This document shows positions 39,632-39,866 of a stretch of 39,866 nt of DNA, piece by piece; the stretch's first letter is position 1; each line of letters begins with the position of its first letter. The notes under the pieces were generated by a model. That model was not told the origin of the DNA and did no database searches. It worked only from the letters and a program-made list of their open reading frames with translations. Source of the stretch: JBDTVS01 sp040007095. Its GTDB lineage: Bacteria > Acidobacteriota > Vicinamibacteria > Vicinamibacterales > CAVVIG01. The DNA is taken from contig JBDTVS010000084.1 of the NCBI GenBank assembly GCA_040007095.1, forward strand, positions 1 through 39,866, read 5' to 3'. Position numbers and translations under genes: made by a program.

Positions 39632-39694
39632 ACCACCGAGTTCACCGAGAGAAATTCTCATGTCTACCTCGGTGTGCTCGGTGTGCTCGGTGGT
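39632..39694. repeat. 9-bp-periodic inverted repeat, CACCGAG type
   Basis: Left arm: ACCACCGAG-TTCACCGAG. Right arm, as its reverse complement: ACCACCGAG-CACACCGAG-CACACCGAG. The period is nine, as in the CACAAAG-type repeats, but the conserved heptamer differs. The loop includes GAGAAATTCTC, itself a palindrome. It lies 20 bases beyond the dehydrogenase stop. Confidence 0.7.
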
Positions 39695-39780
39695 TTCGTG
39701 AGACTGAGGCATGACCTTCAGTCGGCTTCTCCCGGTGCGGACCAGTCCTTCTACGTTCTAACTTCTGAGTTTTCAGTTTA

Positions 39781-39802
39781 GGCTGCGTCGTTCAGCAACC
39801 TG
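39781..39802 (-). terminator. Post-stop hairpin of the partial last gene
   Basis: GGTTGC-TGAACGAC-GCAGCC forms an imperfect stem on the minus strand directly after the TAG of the gene at 39803. It is a member of the post-stop repeat seen after metK. The interval 39695-39780 shows no gene. Confidence 0.5.
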
Positions 39803-39866
39803 CTAGACGAGCTGACTCTTGACCCACTCGATTTCGCGGACGACGTAATCGACGATATCGCCGGTC
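39803..39866 (-). CDS. C-terminal end of an unidentified minus-strand gene
   Basis: Reading inward from the window edge, the minus strand gives TGDIVDYVVREIEWVKSQLV and a TAG stop. Codons are G/C-ending and the sequence has natural amphipathic character, so coding is likely, but 20 residues are not enough to name the product. A post-stop hairpin follows at once. Confidence 0.5.
   Translation of the reverse strand, partial: TGDIVDYVVREIEWVKSQLV

Noticed and set aside
1..39866. Phage or integrative element
   Set aside because: No integrase, transposase, terminase, structural or tRNA attachment feature was found; the repeats are non-coding.

Overview
The window is a high-GC chromosomal segment. 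It most resembles the Vicinamibacteria (subdivision 6) lineage of Acidobacteriota. The clues are a TonB-receptor N-terminus with a carboxypeptidase-regulatory-like plug, a DUF1552 protein beside a DUF1587/1595/1592/1588/1585 c-type cytochrome protein, several exported metallo-beta-lactamase (MBL)-fold proteins, a form II Cox hydroxylase and a PQQ dehydrogenase with a dihaem cytochrome c. The taxonomic call is inferred from gene families, not from a marker gene. I see no rRNA, tRNA, CRISPR array, transposase or phage gene.

Layout. 1-900: the 5' end of a TonB-dependent receptor (minus) and a twice-frameshifted relic of a GlxA-type regulator. 915-7484: a minus-strand set of exported MBL protein, cytochrome-type DUF1592 protein, Tat-exported DUF1552 protein and ankyrin-repeat protein. 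7778-9302: a bicupin protein divergent from an XRE-cupin regulator, with a palindrome over the regulator's start. 9352-12334: a small unknown ORF, a membrane-anchored SGNH hydrolase and a degenerate sigma-54-activator-like protein, separated by dispersed palindromic elements. 13062-14546: an exported MBL protein. 14598-24182: a Cox-type molybdenum hydroxylase locus, with coxD, coxE and coxG on the plus strand converging on coxM, coxL and coxS (minus), followed upstream by another exported MBL protein and an amidohydrolase. 24390-27990: mutM, then a dihaem cytochrome c overlapping a PQQ dehydrogenase gene. 28195-33425: a TIR-nuclease fusion gene convergent with a gene for a 1259-residue double-protease protein, the best candidate for an undescribed conflict (defence) system. 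33886-36251: metK with a conserved SAM-binding protein. 36451-39612: a second bicupin/XRE-cupin module, this one leading into a Tat-exported alcohol dehydrogenase. 39803-end: the last codons of an unidentified minus-strand gene.

The second striking theme is non-coding. Nearly every transcription-unit end here carries one of a few repeat types placed within a few bases of the stop codon: about 160-bp long-hairpin elements with a shared core but two kinds of terminal repeat, a short post-stop hairpin that begins in the TAG stop itself, and inverted repeats whose arms have a strict 9-bp period. Internally deleted copies and solo arms suggest mobility or recombination, and the positions suggest a role at mRNA 3' ends.

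The exported dehydrogenases and cytochromes, the form II Cox enzyme and the cupin modules suggest an aerobic heterotroph oxidising alcohols, aldehydes or similar small organic compounds in the periplasm; substrates cannot be read from sequence alone.
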